Below, piece after piece: positions 29,243-37,225 of a stretch of DNA of 64,000 nt; within the stretch, counting starts at the first letter, position 1, and every line of letters starts with the position of its first letter. The stretch covers positions 679,190 through 743,189 of the forward strand of contig NZ_BQID01000002.1 of assembly GCF_021602345.1 (NCBI RefSeq), written 5' to 3'. The DNA is from Pseudomonas pharyngis. GTDB taxonomy: Bacteria; Pseudomonadota; Gammaproteobacteria; Pseudomonadales; Pseudomonadaceae. The position numbers and the translations under genes were made by a program. The notes below the pieces were generated by a model. The model made no database searches. It was given only the letters and a program-made list of their open reading frames with translations, and had not been told where the DNA came from.

Positions 29243-29819
29243 CGTGGCAAAGAACCAACCGCTGGCCACCAGCAAAGCCGTGCTGACGCCCACGACCGTG
29301 CAAAAGTCTGCTGCGCTGCCGGTGGACGACAGTGCACGCCTGAAAGAGATCCGGGCACTGGTCGCCAAGAACAATCAATCGTCGATCGATGACGACACCA
29401 TCATTTGCCAGATTTACATGGAGTCTCGTTTTGATGCCAAAGCCGAATCAAGCGAAAGCACGGCGCGGGGACTGATGCAGTTATTGAAGGGGGCTGTTCG
29501 GGAGTTGTACAGAATAGAAGATCTGAGCAAGCCCAGAGCAGAGCGTTCGCCGGAAACAAAACTGTATCTTGAGGCCGACAAATTCCATGACAGCCCCGGT
29601 TTTCTGGATGAAGCCACCAACATTCGTGCTGGCACCCGATATCTGGAATTGCTGATTCAACGCCAGAAAAAAAACGGCGCAGCCGATCCGATTGCTGAAG
29701 CGTACAAAAAGTATCGCGGCAGGACTGACGGCCGGTACTACACCAAAATCAAGGCCTGTGCAGACAAGCTGCGTGCAGCGCCCAATTCAATGCAGGTATT
29801 GAGAGATATGGCCAAGTGA
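29235..29819 (+). CDS. Putative T6SS effector with SLT/lysozyme-like peptidoglycan-cleaving domain
   Basis: About 194 residues. Residues about 50-170 resemble soluble lytic transglycosylases: CQIYMESRFDAKAESSESTARGLMQLL, with candidate catalytic Glu63, then ATNIRAGTRYLELLIQRQ and YKKYRGR. There is no signal peptide, as expected for a T6SS cargo delivered into the target periplasm. The ATG at 29235 overlaps the vgrG stop; an in-frame ATG at 29205 is also possible. Its stop overlaps the next gene in GTGA. The position directly after the variable VgrG tip supports effector identity, which is an inference. Confidence 0.82.
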   Translation: MPDVAKNQPLATSKAVLTPTTVQKSAALPVDDSARLKEIRALVAKNNQSSIDDDTIICQIYMESRFDAKAESSESTARGLMQLLKGAVRELYRIEDLSKPRAERSPETKLYLEADKFHDSPGFLDEATNIRAGTRYLELLIQRQKKNGAADPIAEAYKKYRGRTDGRYYTKIKACADKLRAAPNSMQVLRDMAK

Positions 29820-30364
29820 AGGGTCTTGTTACAGGCTTGATTATCGGACTGGTGAGTCTGCAGGTGTCGGCTGCCGAGCTCAAATTTTCCACCGTAACCC
29901 GCTGCGATCTCTCCAGTGCTGAAAGTGCGGTTTCGCTACTCAGTGGCCATCCCATTCTCGACTCGCATGTTTACAAGATCCGCCAGTCACAGAAAACGAA
30001 CTATCTGTACGAAGACTCGGACGCTTCCAGAGGCAGCAACGTTCATTGGCAATGCGTCAATCTGACAAAAGATGTGAACGCACTCCTGATTTCGGGAGAG
30101 TTCACCTCGAACTACCTGCAAGGTGCGCTGTTTTACTTCGATGGACACAGCGCGCAGGTAGAACGCCTGAACTTTGCCGAGAGAAATCGGCCCGGCTGGA
30201 TCCTGCTGACTCAGCAAGGGCCTCAGGTCATTTTCGAGAACAAGGGGAACGAAAGCTCTCACAAGTTCTTGAGCTACGGTAGAAATGACGCTTTTCTGGA
30301 AATCGACGAGCTTCCGGTGCCCGACCCTGCCAAGGGAGAAACGCTGACAGAACTTGAGCCCTGA
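29816..30364 (+). CDS. Putative periplasmic immunity protein for the SLT effector
   Basis: 182 residues with a clear signal peptide (MKGLVTGLIIGLVSLQVSAA). The mature region is soluble and not recognisable to me; it contains two Cys (TRCDLSS and WQCVNL) that could pair in the periplasm. The GTG start overlaps the effector stop, the usual layout of effector-immunity pairs. A periplasmic inhibitor is what would be needed against a peptidoglycan-cleaving effector. Function is inferred from position and export signal only. Confidence 0.65.
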   Translation: MKGLVTGLIIGLVSLQVSAAELKFSTVTRCDLSSAESAVSLLSGHPILDSHVYKIRQSQKTNYLYEDSDASRGSNVHWQCVNLTKDVNALLISGEFTSNYLQGALFYFDGHSAQVERLNFAERNRPGWILLTQQGPQVIFENKGNESSHKFLSYGRNDAFLEIDELPVPDPAKGETLTELEP

Positions 30365-30439
30365 TGCTTCGGTACAAGTCGGGCTGTCTGGACTGATCCG
30401 ATGGGTGAGTCGACTCTGACGGCCCCGATTTCACTGAGT

Positions 30440-30486
30440 CAAATGCCCGTTCTAAGGGAATACCCTACGCCCCTGAAGGGCATTTG
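30440..30486. repeat. Inverted repeat between the two vgrG modules
   Basis: CAAATGCCC (30440-30448) and GGGCATTTG (30478-30486) form a 9-bp stem around a centre that itself contains AGGG/CCCT complementarity. No T-run follows. It may end the first module's transcript. Confidence 0.4.
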
Positions 30487-30555
30487 CGGGTTGTACGAGC
30501 CCGGCTAATCCTGCACCATCCGTCCCTTGCTTATTCAATGGACGGAAATAAAGGC

Positions 30556-32649
30556 ATGCTGGACGCCAACGCTACCCACATTACCCTCACGCTCGAAGGC
30601 GCTTCGGCCGACCTGCAAGTCCTCAGCTTCACCGGTCGCGAAGCCCTCAACGAGCCGTTCCGTTTCGACCTCGAACTGGTCAGCGCCCGTCCCGATCTCA
30701 ACCTTGAAGAACTCCTACACAAGCCTGGCTGCCTGACCTTCGGCACCACTGGCGAGGGCAAGATTCATGGTCTGGTGTATCGCATCGAGCAAGGCGATTC
30801 CGGCAAGACCCTGACCCGCTACAGCCTGAGCCTGGTGCCGCAACTGGCCTACCTGCGGCACAACCATGATCAGCAGATCTTCCAGCAACTGACGGTGCCG
30901 AAGATCATCGCCCGCGTTCTGGAAGATCGCGGGATCCTGGCCAACGCCTACAGCTTCCAGCTCGGCGCCGAATACCCGGAACGCGACTACTGCGTGCAGT
31001 ACGACGAATCCGACCTGCATTTCATCCAGCGCCTGTGCGAAGAGGAAGGCATTCACTTTCACTTCCAGCACAGCAGCAGCGGCCACAAACTGGTGTTCGG
31101 CGACGACCAGACCGTGTTCCGCAAACTGAAACCGGTCAACTACCAGCAAGACTCCGGCATGACCGCCGACAAACCGGTGATCAAGCGCTTCAACCTGCGC
31201 CTGGAAACCCGCACCAGCCGCGTCAGCCGCCGCGATTACGATTTCGAAAAGCCGAAGATCCTGCCCGAAAGCGCGGTCAAGTCCGCGTTCATGCCGGACC
31301 TGGAAGACTACGACTACCCCGGCCGCTTCACCACGCGCGAGCGCGGCAAGTTCCTCTCGACCCGCGCGCTGGAACGCCATCGCAGCGACTACAAACTCGC
31401 CGAAGGCAAAGGTGACGAGCCGACGCTCACGACCGGCCACTTCATGACCCTGGCCGAACACCCGCGCGCCGAGTGGAACGATTTGTGGCTGCTGCTGGAA
31501 GTCTTCCACGAAGGCAAACAGCCGCAAGTGCTGGGCGAAAACGTCACCAGCGACGTCACCGACAACAAGAGCGATTTCCACCAGGGCTACCGCAACAGCT
31601 TCGTGGCCACCCCGTGGGACGCCCACTACCGCCCTGCCCTCGAACACCCGAAACCGAAAGTCCTCGGCAGCCAGACCGCCATCGTCACCGGCCCCGCCGG
31701 CGAAGAAATCCACTGCGACCAGTACGGCCGCGTGAAAGTGCAATTCCACTGGGACCGCGAAGGCCAGGCCGACGACAAGACCACCTGCTGGCTGCGCGTC
31801 GCCAGCGGCTGGGCCGGCGCAGCCTACGGCGGCATCGCGATCCCGCGCATCGGCATGGAAGTGCTGGTGACCTTCCTCGAAGGCGACCCCGACCAGCCAT
31901 TGGTGACCGGCTGCCTGTACCACAAGGAAAACGTCGTCCCCTACGACTTGCCGGCGAACAAGACCCGCAGCACCTTCAAGACCCTGAGCTCACCCGGCGG
32001 CAAGGGCTACAACGAATTCCGCATCGAAGACAAGAAAGGCGCGGAACAGATCTATATCCACGCCCAGCGCGACTGGGACGAAAACATCGAGCACGACCAG
32101 AAGATCCGCGTCGGCAACGAACGGCATGACACCGTCGAGGCCAATGTTTTAAGTGAATTCAAAGTCGAGGAACACCGCATCACCCACCTGGATCGCAAGA
32201 GCGAAATGCGCGCCAACGATCACCTGACCGTGGGCGTGACACAGCATGTGAAGGTCGGCACCGGGCAGTTCGTGGAAGCGGGCACGGAGATTCACTACCA
32301 CGCTGGTGAAAAAGTCGTGATCGAAGGCGGGATGGAACTGACGGCGAAGGCTGGCGGCAGTTTCATCAAGGTCGATGCGGGTGGTGTGACCATCAGCGGT
32401 GCGGAAGTGAAGGCCAACACCGGCGGTGCGCCGGGGGTGGGTTCCGGTATTCAGATCCTCGTGCCTTTCATCCCTGGCCTGGCAGCCCTCGACAAGGCCG
32501 GACGCTTGATGCAAACCCGGCTGAATCAAAAGATCGAGGCTGAATCGCTGGCCGTAGTGCCAAAGCTGAAGGCGCCGAAAGGCATCTGCGTTGAGTGCCT
32601 GAAGAAAGCCATGCGGGAAAAACTGGCCCTGCAATCGGGAGCCAATTGA
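30556..32649 (+). CDS. vgrG: T6SS spike protein VgrG (second copy)
   Basis: About 697 residues from the ATG at 30556; an in-frame ATG at 30538 adds six residues. The trunk (residues 1 to about 628) is nearly identical to the first VgrG, with scattered single substitutions such as ADAYS to ANAYS and SELK to SEFK. The tip (about 629-697) is unrelated: PFIPGLAALDKAGRLMQTRLNQ, then a basic/cysteine segment (GICVECLKKAMREK). The stop shares a base with the DUF4123 gene start. This VgrG probably loads the DUF2235 effector via the adaptor. Confidence 0.95.
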   Translation: MLDANATHITLTLEGASADLQVLSFTGREALNEPFRFDLELVSARPDLNLEELLHKPGCLTFGTTGEGKIHGLVYRIEQGDSGKTLTRYSLSLVPQLAYLRHNHDQQIFQQLTVPKIIARVLEDRGILANAYSFQLGAEYPERDYCVQYDESDLHFIQRLCEEEGIHFHFQHSSSGHKLVFGDDQTVFRKLKPVNYQQDSGMTADKPVIKRFNLRLETRTSRVSRRDYDFEKPKILPESAVKSAFMPDLEDYDYPGRFTTRERGKFLSTRALERHRSDYKLAEGKGDEPTLTTGHFMTLAEHPRAEWNDLWLLLEVFHEGKQPQVLGENVTSDVTDNKSDFHQGYRNSFVATPWDAHYRPALEHPKPKVLGSQTAIVTGPAGEEIHCDQYGRVKVQFHWDREGQADDKTTCWLRVASGWAGAAYGGIAIPRIGMEVLVTFLEGDPDQPLVTGCLYHKENVVPYDLPANKTRSTFKTLSSPGGKGYNEFRIEDKKGAEQIYIHAQRDWDENIEHDQKIRVGNERHDTVEANVLSEFKVEEHRITHLDRKSEMRANDHLTVGVTQHVKVGTGQFVEAGTEIHYHAGEKVVIEGGMELTAKAGGSFIKVDAGGVTISGAEVKANTGGAPGVGSGIQILVPFIPGLAALDKAGRLMQTRLNQKIEAESLAVVPKLKAPKGICVECLKKAMREKLALQSGAN

Positions 32650-33488
32650 TGACGAAGGACGACGCAGCGAAAGCCTGGGCAGAGGCGCATAAAAACGCAC
32701 AGTCGCGATTCGCAATCGTTGAAACGGGCCTGCTCTCCGAGCCGGCTCGTCAGCAATTCCTCAAATCCGATCCGTCACGCCGCCCCTTGATGCTTCAACC
32801 GGAGTTCGCCGAACTGCGCAACTTCGGCCCATGGCTCGTGGACGTCAGCGACATGGAATTCGAGGTCTTTCTCGCCCACGAATACTTTACCGGCTGCACT
32901 GCCATGGCCAGCTGGATCCGCACCGACTGCCCCGCCGACAAACTCGCGGCGCACCTGAGCGACGCCTTGCTGGCAAAAAACGAAGCCGGCGAAGTCCTGA
33001 TGATCCGCAGCTACGCCCCCGAAGTACTGCCGATGCTCCACGCCCGCGACGATCTATCCTGGCATGCCTGGCTTTTCGGGCCCTTGCAGGAATGGTGGGT
33101 GCCAGCGGCGGATGATGAGTGGCAATGCTTCAAAGGGCTCAACCTGGAACAGCCGGGCAAGTACCAGCCGATTTTCCTCGACGCCAGGTTATGGAAGGAC
33201 ATGGAGGTCGACCCCCTGCCCTACAACCTGACCACCGAACTGGAAAAAGACGCGCCAGAGGTATTCACCAGTAGCTGCCATGGCGACCGGTTGAACCAGG
33301 TCAAGCAGGCGCTGGAGGCAGGACGCGCAGAAGGCTTGTCGGACCCGGAAGACGTCAGCCTGTTTGCCAGCCTGCAATTGATGGATCCCGAGTTTCCGGC
33401 GAATTGGCCGATGTGGAACAAAGCCAAAGAGCGGGCTGTTGGGGAGAAGTTGCCGCTTGGGGTTGTGATGAGCGAGTTGTCGGAGTGA
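32649..33488 (+). CDS. DUF4123 T6SS effector adaptor/chaperone
   Basis: 279 residues. The N-terminal half has the DUF4123 character (FAIVETGLLSEPARQQFLK, then RNFGPWLVDVSD, and WLFGPLQEWW in the middle). DUF4123 (TEC/Tap-1) proteins bind an effector and load it on the cognate VgrG tip. It starts in the last base of the vgrG stop and ends overlapping the first DUF3304 gene (GTGA), so it is translationally coupled with both. It is soluble with no signal peptide. Confidence 0.9.
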   Translation: MTKDDAAKAWAEAHKNAQSRFAIVETGLLSEPARQQFLKSDPSRRPLMLQPEFAELRNFGPWLVDVSDMEFEVFLAHEYFTGCTAMASWIRTDCPADKLAAHLSDALLAKNEAGEVLMIRSYAPEVLPMLHARDDLSWHAWLFGPLQEWWVPAADDEWQCFKGLNLEQPGKYQPIFLDARLWKDMEVDPLPYNLTTELEKDAPEVFTSSCHGDRLNQVKQALEAGRAEGLSDPEDVSLFASLQLMDPEFPANWPMWNKAKERAVGEKLPLGVVMSELSE

Positions 33489-34009
33489 GTCGACAATTTA
33501 ATAACCACAAAGGGAAATATCGAAGTTCAGCAATCGGCATCCTGACTCTTTCCTTCCTTGTTCTGGCCTTGTTCGTTTACAACAGCACCCGAACGCCAGG
33601 TGCGGCGTTGACGTCCCATAACTACATGAACAGGCCCGTCGGCAGCTACTGGGTCAATGATCACTGGGGCGGAAATGGCGGTGTGACTTGTTGCTGGGAC
33701 CTGTCCGGTGACCAGGCAAAAATAGTCTGGATCCTGAGCCTGTCAAAATCTCAGGAGGAACAGGGCATGACGATAGAGCGGCACGAAGCGTTATTGCCCA
33801 TGCCCGAGCGAAAAGCAGGAGACGATACATTGCACGTCTACTTTCTCCCTGAAAACAGCATCGAACTTGTTTGGTCCTCAACAACACTGGACACAAAACA
33901 CGCACCGAACGAAGCAGCCTCTTCTCAAGTAAAAGACGAAAAAGGAAGTTCCTCAAAGCGACTTCCGACTGAGCAATATCCAACATCAGGAAGGAATCTA
34001 GCAGTATGA
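33485..34009 (+). CDS. DUF3304-family membrane-anchored protein, presumed T6SS immunity (paralogue 1)
   Basis: About 174 residues from the GTG at 33485, which overlaps the DUF4123 stop. One N-terminal membrane helix (residues about 15-32, AIGILTLSFLVLALFVY) is followed by the DUF3304 pattern: RTPGAALTSHNYMNRPVGSY, VNDHWGGNGGVTCCWDL, and LHVYFLPENSIELVW. The basic N terminus suggests the C-terminal domain faces the periplasm. It is shorter than paralogues 2 and 3 in the Gly loop and has a long polar tail. Immunity is inferred from linkage to the effector. Confidence 0.8.
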   Translation: MSRQFNNHKGKYRSSAIGILTLSFLVLALFVYNSTRTPGAALTSHNYMNRPVGSYWVNDHWGGNGGVTCCWDLSGDQAKIVWILSLSKSQEEQGMTIERHEALLPMPERKAGDDTLHVYFLPENSIELVWSSTTLDTKHAPNEAASSQVKDEKGSSSKRLPTEQYPTSGRNLAV

Positions 34010-34497
34010 CTGTGGCTATGAACATGAAGCGGCAAAAAATCTGGCGTCGCCGCAACCTGGTCATTGGGGTGCTTGTTTTACTGCTGCCTTTCCTGGGTTC
34101 GTACCTTTACAACCAGTTTCGTACGCCTGGGGCGATGTTGACATCTGCAAACTATATGGATCGCCCGATTTTTAGTTTCTGGGCGAATGACTTTTGGGGT
34201 GGAAACTTGATGGCAATGGGAGGCGGCGGGATTATGTGCTGCACCCGATTTGAAGGAAAAACCATTAAAATAAAATGGATTCTGGACATGACCCGTCAGC
34301 AGCAATTGAGTGGAGCGGTAGAAGAGCATCACGAAATTGAACTTCCACTGCCCGAGCGTGGGCCAACTGATCAATATCTTCACGTTCAATTCGAACCGGG
34401 CAACAAGGTTAGGCTGGGATGGAGTCCCGACCTCACAAGACCTTTCCCATCTCCCTTTGCCAAGCAAAAATCTATTGAACAAGGACGTATCCCATGA
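34006..34497 (+). CDS. DUF3304-family membrane-anchored protein, presumed T6SS immunity (paralogue 2)
   Basis: 163 residues; the ATG overlaps the stop of paralogue 1. An Arg/Lys-rich N terminus (MKRQKIWRRR) precedes a single membrane helix (LVIGVLVLLLPFLGSYLY), then the DUF3304 core with TPGAMLTSANYMDRPI, WANDFWGGN, GGGIMCCTRF and LHVQFEPGNKVRLGWSPDL. The double Cys is conserved in all three paralogues. It ends overlapping the effector gene (ATGA). Probably a periplasm-facing inhibitor of the Tle-like effector or a relative of it. Confidence 0.82.
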   Translation: MTVAMNMKRQKIWRRRNLVIGVLVLLLPFLGSYLYNQFRTPGAMLTSANYMDRPIFSFWANDFWGGNLMAMGGGGIMCCTRFEGKTIKIKWILDMTRQQQLSGAVEEHHEIELPLPERGPTDQYLHVQFEPGNKVRLGWSPDLTRPFPSPFAKQKSIEQGRIP

Positions 34498-36320
34498 GCA
34501 CACCTCAGCATCTAGATCGTGCAGAAGCTATCAGCACAAAAACGAACTCTTGCACCTCTGCTGAGAAAAATCCTGTTCTGCCTTGTGAGGCGACGCTGCG
34601 AGTTGGATTCTTCTTCGATGGTTTTGGCCGAAACATGAAGAGCGACTTGCAAGAGGACCGACTCAGTAATGTTGCCAGACTTTTCATGGCGTACCCGGAT
34701 GCTGACCTATCCGATGCATCAGATTCATTTGCGGGAAATAAACGATTTTACTTGTCGGGTTTGGCCACTGAGTTTGATAAAACACTCGGAGGTGGAGAGA
34801 CCGTAAGCGGCGCAGGCATTGATGGCGCCGCAAGCAGGGCGAAAGACAGCATAGTAAAGTCTCCTGAAGACACTATTTCGAATAGCCCACTTGATTCCGC
34901 AAAGGACGTCATTACCGGTAAAAAATGGTGGGAAAGCATCTATAACAATATAAAGCCTGGAAACATTATTACCTCAGCAATCAAAGCAGCAGCGCCAGCA
35001 TCTCTGGACATGTTTGACTTTACTCGTGACAACGAACTAATAACGAACTTTTTCAAAACAGGTGTAGATACGCGATTGGAGGCGGCGGTTAGCGCCTTGG
35101 AGAAGGCTTTAGAAGACGCTAACAAGAACAGCAAAGCTCCGGTTAAAAAAATATCCGTGTCAATATTTGGCTTCGATTTCGGCGCAAGCCTTGCAAGAGC
35201 ATTTGCTCATAAAATCTTTGAAGAGTGCGACCCGGCCACCACCATATTTAAGAAAACAAATCTTGAAATTACGTTCATGGGCCTTTTTGATGCGGTAGAT
35301 CGTAGTGGCGAGGATTCAATTATTTTTGAATATCTGCTGCCTTTCGAGAACAAAGTCGATGACGGTGAATGCCTTCCTGGTCCTGTAAAAAACGCATTGC
35401 ATTTAATTGCAGCACATGAGTGCCAGGAATCTCGCCGATCTCGATTGATTGGTACCGGTCCATCGACACCTCGCTGGGAAGAGCGCCTCGTACCTGGAAC
35501 CAGCTACGACGTAGGAGGAGGCTTGGCTAAAACTGATGCTCCTCATAGTCGTGAACTCCACATGGTCAGTCTGCATGAAATGTATAACGCTGCTTATCGT
35601 GCAGGCGTTCCGCTTTACCCCATGCAAACACTTCCTGACAAAGCGGTCTTGGTATCGAAATACTTCCAATTGAATGACCACATCAACGGTGCAAGCGCCA
35701 TTGAAGTTAGTAAAAAATACCTAAGTCTTGCAGGCAATCAGAAGGTCTCCCCCGAAGCATTCCTTGCTCACCGACGTTTGTATATTCAGAGGCTGCGCGG
35801 ATTGTGGGAGATCTATCGCGAACAGCATAAGGCGTATGACGAACAGGAAGACCGTCTCGCACGTCCAATCCTTGGTAAGCAAGGGTCAATGGCTAAATTT
35901 TTTGGCATGGGAAATGAAACAAGCGCCCAGGCTGCAAAGCGAGATCAGGCGATCAAGCAGAACCAACAAGACAAGGCTGCCTTACGCAATGATCTAGGTT
36001 GGCTTGAAGATGTGGACCGTGAGGCATGGCGACTGAACACCGCTTTTGCTTCAGCGCCCGTTAAAACTTTATTGAAGGATTGGTTCAATCCTGAAGTAAA
36101 AAGTTTGAACTTTGATATCGAGGACTTGCTTGAGTTTTATGTTAATGATCGATACATGATCCAGCAGATGCCACCGACCCAGAATCCTCCGCTACCCAAA
36201 TATTTTCGCGTGCGAGACTTCGACATACCGAGTCTGAATAAGACAAAAGGTATGGCACCGGATTATCTGGAGCAGACGATGCGTAAGCCATCGACACAAT
36301 CGTCAGGCGCATCGACCTGA
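34494..36320 (+). CDS. DUF2235/Tle1-like T6SS effector with altered nucleophile elbow
   Basis: 608 residues, no signal peptide. The N-terminal LRVGFFFDGFGRNM is the first strand and oxyanion region of DUF2235/Tle1 alpha/beta hydrolases. The usual GFSRGA elbow is G-F-D228-F-G-A here, so the Ser is replaced by Asp. LFDAVD (Asp266) and PGTSYDVGGG (334-343) follow in family order; the latter lacks the His usually seen as GVHSDVGGG. The C-terminal part (about 420-608) is helical, with a Lys/Gln/Asp-rich segment. Tle1 effectors are phospholipases; whether this one still cleaves lipids is uncertain. It is coupled to upstream DUF3304 genes by overlaps and followed by a third copy. GC is visibly lower than flanking genes, suggesting transfer. 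Confidence 0.82.
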   Translation: MSTPQHLDRAEAISTKTNSCTSAEKNPVLPCEATLRVGFFFDGFGRNMKSDLQEDRLSNVARLFMAYPDADLSDASDSFAGNKRFYLSGLATEFDKTLGGGETVSGAGIDGAASRAKDSIVKSPEDTISNSPLDSAKDVITGKKWWESIYNNIKPGNIITSAIKAAAPASLDMFDFTRDNELITNFFKTGVDTRLEAAVSALEKALEDANKNSKAPVKKISVSIFGFDFGASLARAFAHKIFEECDPATTIFKKTNLEITFMGLFDAVDRSGEDSIIFEYLLPFENKVDDGECLPGPVKNALHLIAAHECQESRRSRLIGTGPSTPRWEERLVPGTSYDVGGGLAKTDAPHSRELHMVSLHEMYNAAYRAGVPLYPMQTLPDKAVLVSKYFQLNDHINGASAIEVSKKYLSLAGNQKVSPEAFLAHRRLYIQRLRGLWEIYREQHKAYDEQEDRLARPILGKQGSMAKFFGMGNETSAQAAKRDQAIKQNQQDKAALRNDLGWLEDVDREAWRLNTAFASAPVKTLLKDWFNPEVKSLNFDIEDLLEFYVNDRYMIQQMPPTQNPPLPKYFRVRDFDIPSLNKTKGMAPDYLEQTMRKPSTQSSGAST

Positions 36321-36371
36321 AGCAAGGATAAATCTACTGCGGGGCTCACTCCGACAATCTCAATATACGAA

Positions 36372-36884
36372 ATGGATTTCATTGATTTGATAGATGTTTC
36401 TGCAGATGCGCGCCGCCGACGGACCTGGCGGCGGAGACAAATAGCGCTGGGTGTGTTGGCTTTGGTGCTTTCATACGCTGCCCCGAAAATCTATAGTCTG
36501 CTCCGCACGCCCGGCGCGATGTTGACTTCGGAGAATCACACCGATCGCCCGATTACATTTTTTTGGGTGAATGATTTGGGTGGTGGAAATCTGTTCGCAA
36601 TGGGGAGCGGCGGTGTTATCTGCTGCCAGAGAATTGAGGGAGAGACGGTGCGTGTCTCGTGGATTCTCGGCCGGACAGGCGAGCAGCTCAGGAATGGAGT
36701 GCAGAAAGAAAATCATGAGGCGATTTTGCCGCTCCCTCGCCGAGAGCGTGGTGATGACTTTCTACATGTTCGATTTTTGCCCGGAAATATTGTCGAGTTG
36801 AAATGGAGCCCCAACTTGATCAGCCCGTTTGATCCAGTTCCGGATGAAGAGCCAAAAGCCTCCAACAGCATTACGGGCAGATAA
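36372..36884 (+). CDS. DUF3304-family membrane-anchored protein, presumed T6SS immunity (paralogue 3)
   Basis: 170 residues. A basic N terminus (RRRRTWRRRQ), one membrane helix (IALGVLALVLSYAAPKIYSL) and the DUF3304 core (TPGAMLTSENHTDRPITFFW, GGGNLFAMGSGGVICC, LHVRFLPGNIVELKWSPNL). It is closer to paralogue 2 than to 1. It lies 51 bp after the effector, without overlap. Three copies around one effector suggest stacked immunity, perhaps against effector variants of other strains. Confidence 0.8.
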   Translation: MDFIDLIDVSADARRRRTWRRRQIALGVLALVLSYAAPKIYSLLRTPGAMLTSENHTDRPITFFWVNDLGGGNLFAMGSGGVICCQRIEGETVRVSWILGRTGEQLRNGVQKENHEAILPLPRRERGDDFLHVRFLPGNIVELKWSPNLISPFDPVPDEEPKASNSITGR

Positions 36885-36922
36885 TGCTTCTGCCCGTGAA
36901 TACCAGGCCGCTTTTCAAACCA

Positions 36923-37225
36923 TCAAACCGGCGCCTGCCAGTTCAACATTTTCTGCTGGGCAACCTGAAGTAAATCACTGCCATCCTGCGTCAGCAGGTA
37001 CAGCGCATGGGTGATGTGGGGAATGTCTTGGACGTCGGCGTGTTTGAAGCACAGACAGTGCAGGGTTTCGAGCAGGTCGGTTGCGGCGCGGATGCGTTGC
37101 ACGGCGGCTTCGAAGAGGTCTTTCGGGTTGGCGTGGGTGTCGATGACCAGTGGTGCGCTGTCGGTGACGCCGCTGTTGAGCGGGAGGTAGCGAGCGGAGC
37201 TTGGTTTCAGGATTGGCATTGTCAT
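36923..37225 (-). CDS. Small DUF3077/DUF6124-like Pseudomonas protein of unknown function
   Basis: 100 residues, soluble. The pattern of an extended N terminus (GVTDSAPLVIDTHAN) followed by helices (DLFEAAVQRIRAATDLLETLHCL, ITHALYLLTQDGSDLLQVAQQ) resembles a small helical family common in fluorescent pseudomonads. The assignment is from memory of the pattern and is tentative. The start may be the ATG at 37225 or at 37219. It is convergent with the DUF3304 gene. The long upstream region contains a hairpin and a repeated motif that may control it. Confidence 0.7.
   Translation of the reverse strand: MTMPILKPSSARYLPLNSGVTDSAPLVIDTHANPKDLFEAAVQRIRAATDLLETLHCLCFKHADVQDIPHITHALYLLTQDGSDLLQVAQQKMLNWQAPV

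Noticed and set aside
30538-30556. Earlier in-frame start of the second vgrG (MDGNKG)
   Set aside because: Possible, but the first VgrG starts at MLDANATH and in it the equivalent upstream ATG is out of frame. The start at 30556 is kept.
27047-36884. Complete T6SS apparatus
   Set aside because: Only vgrG, adaptor, effector and presumed immunity genes are visible. No tssB/C, tssJ-M, clpV or hcp was found, so these are orphan islands.
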